A stretch of 9,459 bases of DNA from NCBI GenBank assembly GCA_020724025.1, contig DYHU01000141.1, positions 1 through 9,459 of the forward strand, in the 5' to 3' direction. Positions 7,764 to 9,459 of this stretch are shown here, in pieces. Under the pieces are notes generated by a model. It was given only the letters and a program-made list of their open reading frames with translations, had not been told where the DNA came from and searched no databases. Positions within the stretch are counted from its first letter, which is position 1. Every line of letters starts with the position of its first letter. The DNA is from Syntrophorhabdus sp. GTDB taxonomy: Bacteria > Desulfobacterota > BSN033 > UBA1163. The translations under genes and the position numbers were made by a program.

Positions 7764-9459
7764 CAAGCTGTTAATGTAAGCCTTCCTGCTCTAACTGTCC
7801 AAGCTGGGACGTCGGGAACTATACCTTTAACAGTCGGCGATCTGACTGGTAAAAATGTTACCGCATTCCAATTTACCATAAACTATGATAAAAACGTCTT
7901 ATATCTAACAGGAGCGAGTACAACCGGTCTAAGTATGACAGGAGGTACAGACCCTGTCTATAACGCTGATACGGCAAATGGTAAATTGGTAGTAGCATGG
8001 GCAAGAGCAACCGCAATTGCCGGTTCGGGAACTCTCATAGAATTAAGTGCTCAATATAGAGCAGTCGGTACAAGTGCACTTGCATTTCCTACATCAGGCA
8101 CAGGTGTGTTCATGTTCAATGCAGGAACGCCTGCCGCAAATGTTACCGATGGAAGTGTTACAGTACCAGCAATCGCTGTAAGTTTTGGTAATGTTACTGG
8201 TGTTGGTGTAAACGATACAGTGTTGATACCAATAAGCACCAAAACATTAACCACAGCTCAAAATGTTTTATCCTTTGATTTTGTTGCAACTTATGATAAG
8301 AATATTATTAACGTAATAGATGCAGTAACTACCGGCACATTGAGCGCCGGCGGTACTGTTGTCTCAAATCCAAATAATACCACGGGCACTGTATCTGTTG
8401 CCTGGGCTCATTCATCAAAGATTACTGGTTCCGGGACATTAGTTTTTCTAAGGGCCAAAGTTGTTGGAAGAGGAACAAGTACTCAAGCGTTTACCTCTTT
8501 CCAATATAATGCCGGTACTCCCTCATCAGGCACAATAAGCGGCAGTCTTGTTTCTGCTAACCGCAAACCAAATATTACTGCCGTTACGGCAAAAACTGTA
8601 GCTGAAGGTGCTTTATTATCCTTTTCAGTTACAGCAACTGACGCGGATGGCGATGCACTGACTTACAGCTACACATCTTCACCAGCAGCAACAGGTGCTG
8701 CAATGACATCTGCCGGTGCATTTAGCTGGACTCCAGACTATACCCAATCTGGAACATATAATGTAACTTATAAAGTTACTGACGCCTTAGGATTAAGCGA
8801 TTCAAGCGTAAGCACTATTACGGTAACAAACGTAAATCGTAAGCCGGTATTCAACGCAGTAGCCGCTCAATCGGCTCAAGCAGGTAATGCTTATTCATTA
8901 GTAGTTGAAGCAGTCGACCCTGATGGCGATGCTTTGACTTACAGCTACGTTGGCACGCCGCCTACTGGTGCAGCATTTACCGCTTCAACGCGAACATTTG
9001 CGTGGACTCCAACAGCGGCGCAAGTCGGCTCATATACTCTTAAATTCCGTGCTGCAGATGCCGGCGGATTAGCAGATACGCTTACAGTATCGCTTACAGT
9101 AACAAAGACAAACCGTCCACCGGTATTTACAAAACAATTACCGGATACAACTATACAAACACATAAAGCACTCAGTTTCCAATATACTGCTTCCGATCCC
9201 GATCTCGATCAGGTTAAATTTTATCTTGTGAGTAACATTGCAGGTATGAAGATAGACTCTCTTACCGGTACTCTAACCTGGACGCCTTTGAAATCGCAGA
9301 TCGGTTTGAACAGCGTTGTAGTTCTTATAAGCGATGGTGAGCTAAGCACAACTTCAAGAATTTCACAAGTGAATGTGACTTTGGCGAATAATCCACCGGT
9401 CTTTACTAAGGTACAACCGGATACGACAATAAAGGAAAACCAAGCTTATACGTTCCAAT
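7680..9459 (+). CDS. Secreted double-cohesin and tandem Ig-like domain protein, 3' end outside the window
   Basis: The frame is open from 7680 to the window end: 593 full codons plus one base, with no stop. Residues 1-28 are a signal peptide. Residues 32-161 and 163-294 are two cohesin domains. Residues 295-386, 387-478 and 479-570 are three Ig/cadherin-like domains of exactly 92 residues each, and a fourth starts at 571. The visible portion has no enzyme signature and resembles a small scaffoldin: cohesins would dock partners bearing dockerins, and the Ig-like modules would project them from the surface. The upstream gene carries a dockerin, which makes it a candidate partner. By analogy with its neighbour, I would expect the unseen C-terminus to carry a T9SS sorting domain, perhaps after a dockerin, but this is only inference. 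Confidence 0.93.
   Translation, partial: MNKINLKLLRFLVFGFGLLLLVSGNAYSQAVNVSLPALTVQAGTSGTIPLTVGDLTGKNVTAFQFTINYDKNVLYLTGASTTGLSMTGGTDPVYNADTANGKLVVAWARATAIAGSGTLIELSAQYRAVGTSALAFPTSGTGVFMFNAGTPAANVTDGSVTVPAIAVSFGNVTGVGVNDTVLIPISTKTLTTAQNVLSFDFVATYDKNIINVIDAVTTGTLSAGGTVVSNPNNTTGTVSVAWAHSSKITGSGTLVFLRAKVVGRGTSTQAFTSFQYNAGTPSSGTISGSLVSANRKPNITAVTAKTVAEGALLSFSVTATDADGDALTYSYTSSPAATGAAMTSAGAFSWTPDYTQSGTYNVTYKVTDALGLSDSSVSTITVTNVNRKPVFNAVAAQSAQAGNAYSLVVEAVDPDGDALTYSYVGTPPTGAAFTASTRTFAWTPTAAQVGSYTLKFRAADAGGLADTLTVSLTVTKTNRPPVFTKQLPDTTIQTHKALSFQYTASDPDLDQVKFYLVSNIAGMKIDSLTGTLTWTPLKSQIGLNSVVVLISDGELSTTSRISQVNVTLANNPPVFTKVQPDTTIKENQAYTFQ
7773..8162 (+). other. Cohesin domain 1 of the second protein
   Basis: Residues 32-161 show the classic cohesin order. 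VNVSLPALTVQAG comes first, then GTIPLTVGDL, VTAFQFTINYDKNVLYL, GKLVVAWA, GSGTLIELSAQY and FNAGTPAANVTDGSV. Cohesins are nine-stranded beta-sandwiches that bind dockerins. Length (about 130 residues) fits the family. Confidence 0.8.
8166..8561 (+). other. Cohesin domain 2 of the second protein
   Basis: Residues 163-294 repeat the first cohesin's landmarks: VLIPIS, SFDFVATYDKNIINV, VSVAWA, GSGTLVFLRAKV and YNAGTP. Matching landmarks are 130-136 residues apart, so the two domains arose by tandem duplication and have since diverged considerably outside the core strands. Confidence 0.8.
8562..9459 (+). repeat. Tandem Ig/cadherin-like domains with exact 92-residue period
   Basis: Units start at 8562 (RKPNI), 8838 (RKPVF), 9114 (RPPVF) and 9390 (NPPVF), each 276 bases after the last. 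The first two carry the acidic motifs DADGDALTYSY and DPDGDALTYSY, the third DPDLDQVKFY; all three then have a [FL]-x-WTP strand. These match putative Ig/cadherin-type repeats, and the acidic residues suggest calcium-rigidified linkers. The fourth unit is cut by the window end after 23 codons. Confidence 0.85.

Noticed and set aside
8051..8254. Open frame of 67 codons on the minus strand within the second gene
   Set aside because: It is antisense to the two cohesin domains, which have clear family patterns on the + strand. Its product has no recognisable feature.
8562..9459. CRISPR-like array suggested by regular 276-base spacing
   Set aside because: The repeats are protein-coding Ig-like domains in one open frame. 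The units are far too long and there are no short identical repeats with unique spacers.

Overview
The window holds the nearly complete 5' part of a locus for two very large, secreted, modular cell-surface proteins, both on the + strand. The lead indication of origin is the C-terminal domain of the first protein. It opens with the motif QNYPNPFNPTTKI and ends in a short basic tail, which is the type A sorting signal of the type IX secretion system (T9SS) in the form usual for Ignavibacteria and related lineages of the Fibrobacteres-Chlorobi-Bacteroidetes (FCB) group. The AT-leaning base composition, the strong purine-rich ribosome binding sites and the pairing of Thr/Asn/Gly-rich beta-helix proteins with cohesin, dockerin and Ig-like modules agree with that. 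I infer an Ignavibacteria-like bacterium, but a different T9SS-bearing FCB lineage is possible.

Layout: bases 1-30 are a short leader with a ribosome binding site. Bases 31-7581 are one uninterrupted gene of about 2516 codons. In order it encodes a signal peptide, a long right-handed beta-helix-like repeat region (about 1740 residues), a beta-sandwich-like domain with an FPxGxxxxYRP motif, three Ig/cadherin-like domains, a two-loop type I dockerin, a cohesin-like domain and the T9SS sorting domain. A strong hairpin terminator (7591-7634) lies in the 98-base gap. A second gene starts at 7680 with a good ribosome binding site and runs off the window end. Its visible 593 residues are a signal peptide, two tandem cohesin domains, three Ig-like domains with an exact 92-residue period, and the start of a fourth.

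How they may work together: one protein carries a dockerin with intact calcium loops, and its neighbour carries two cohesins. A calcium-dependent surface assembly of the two is a reasonable hypothesis, with the beta-helix stalk as adhesin or matrix element and the second protein as scaffold. No catalytic domain is visible in either protein, so a structural or adhesive role is more likely than an enzymatic one. I see no RNA genes, mobile elements, CRISPR arrays or broken genes. The other open frames on the minus strand are compositional shadows of the repeat gene.
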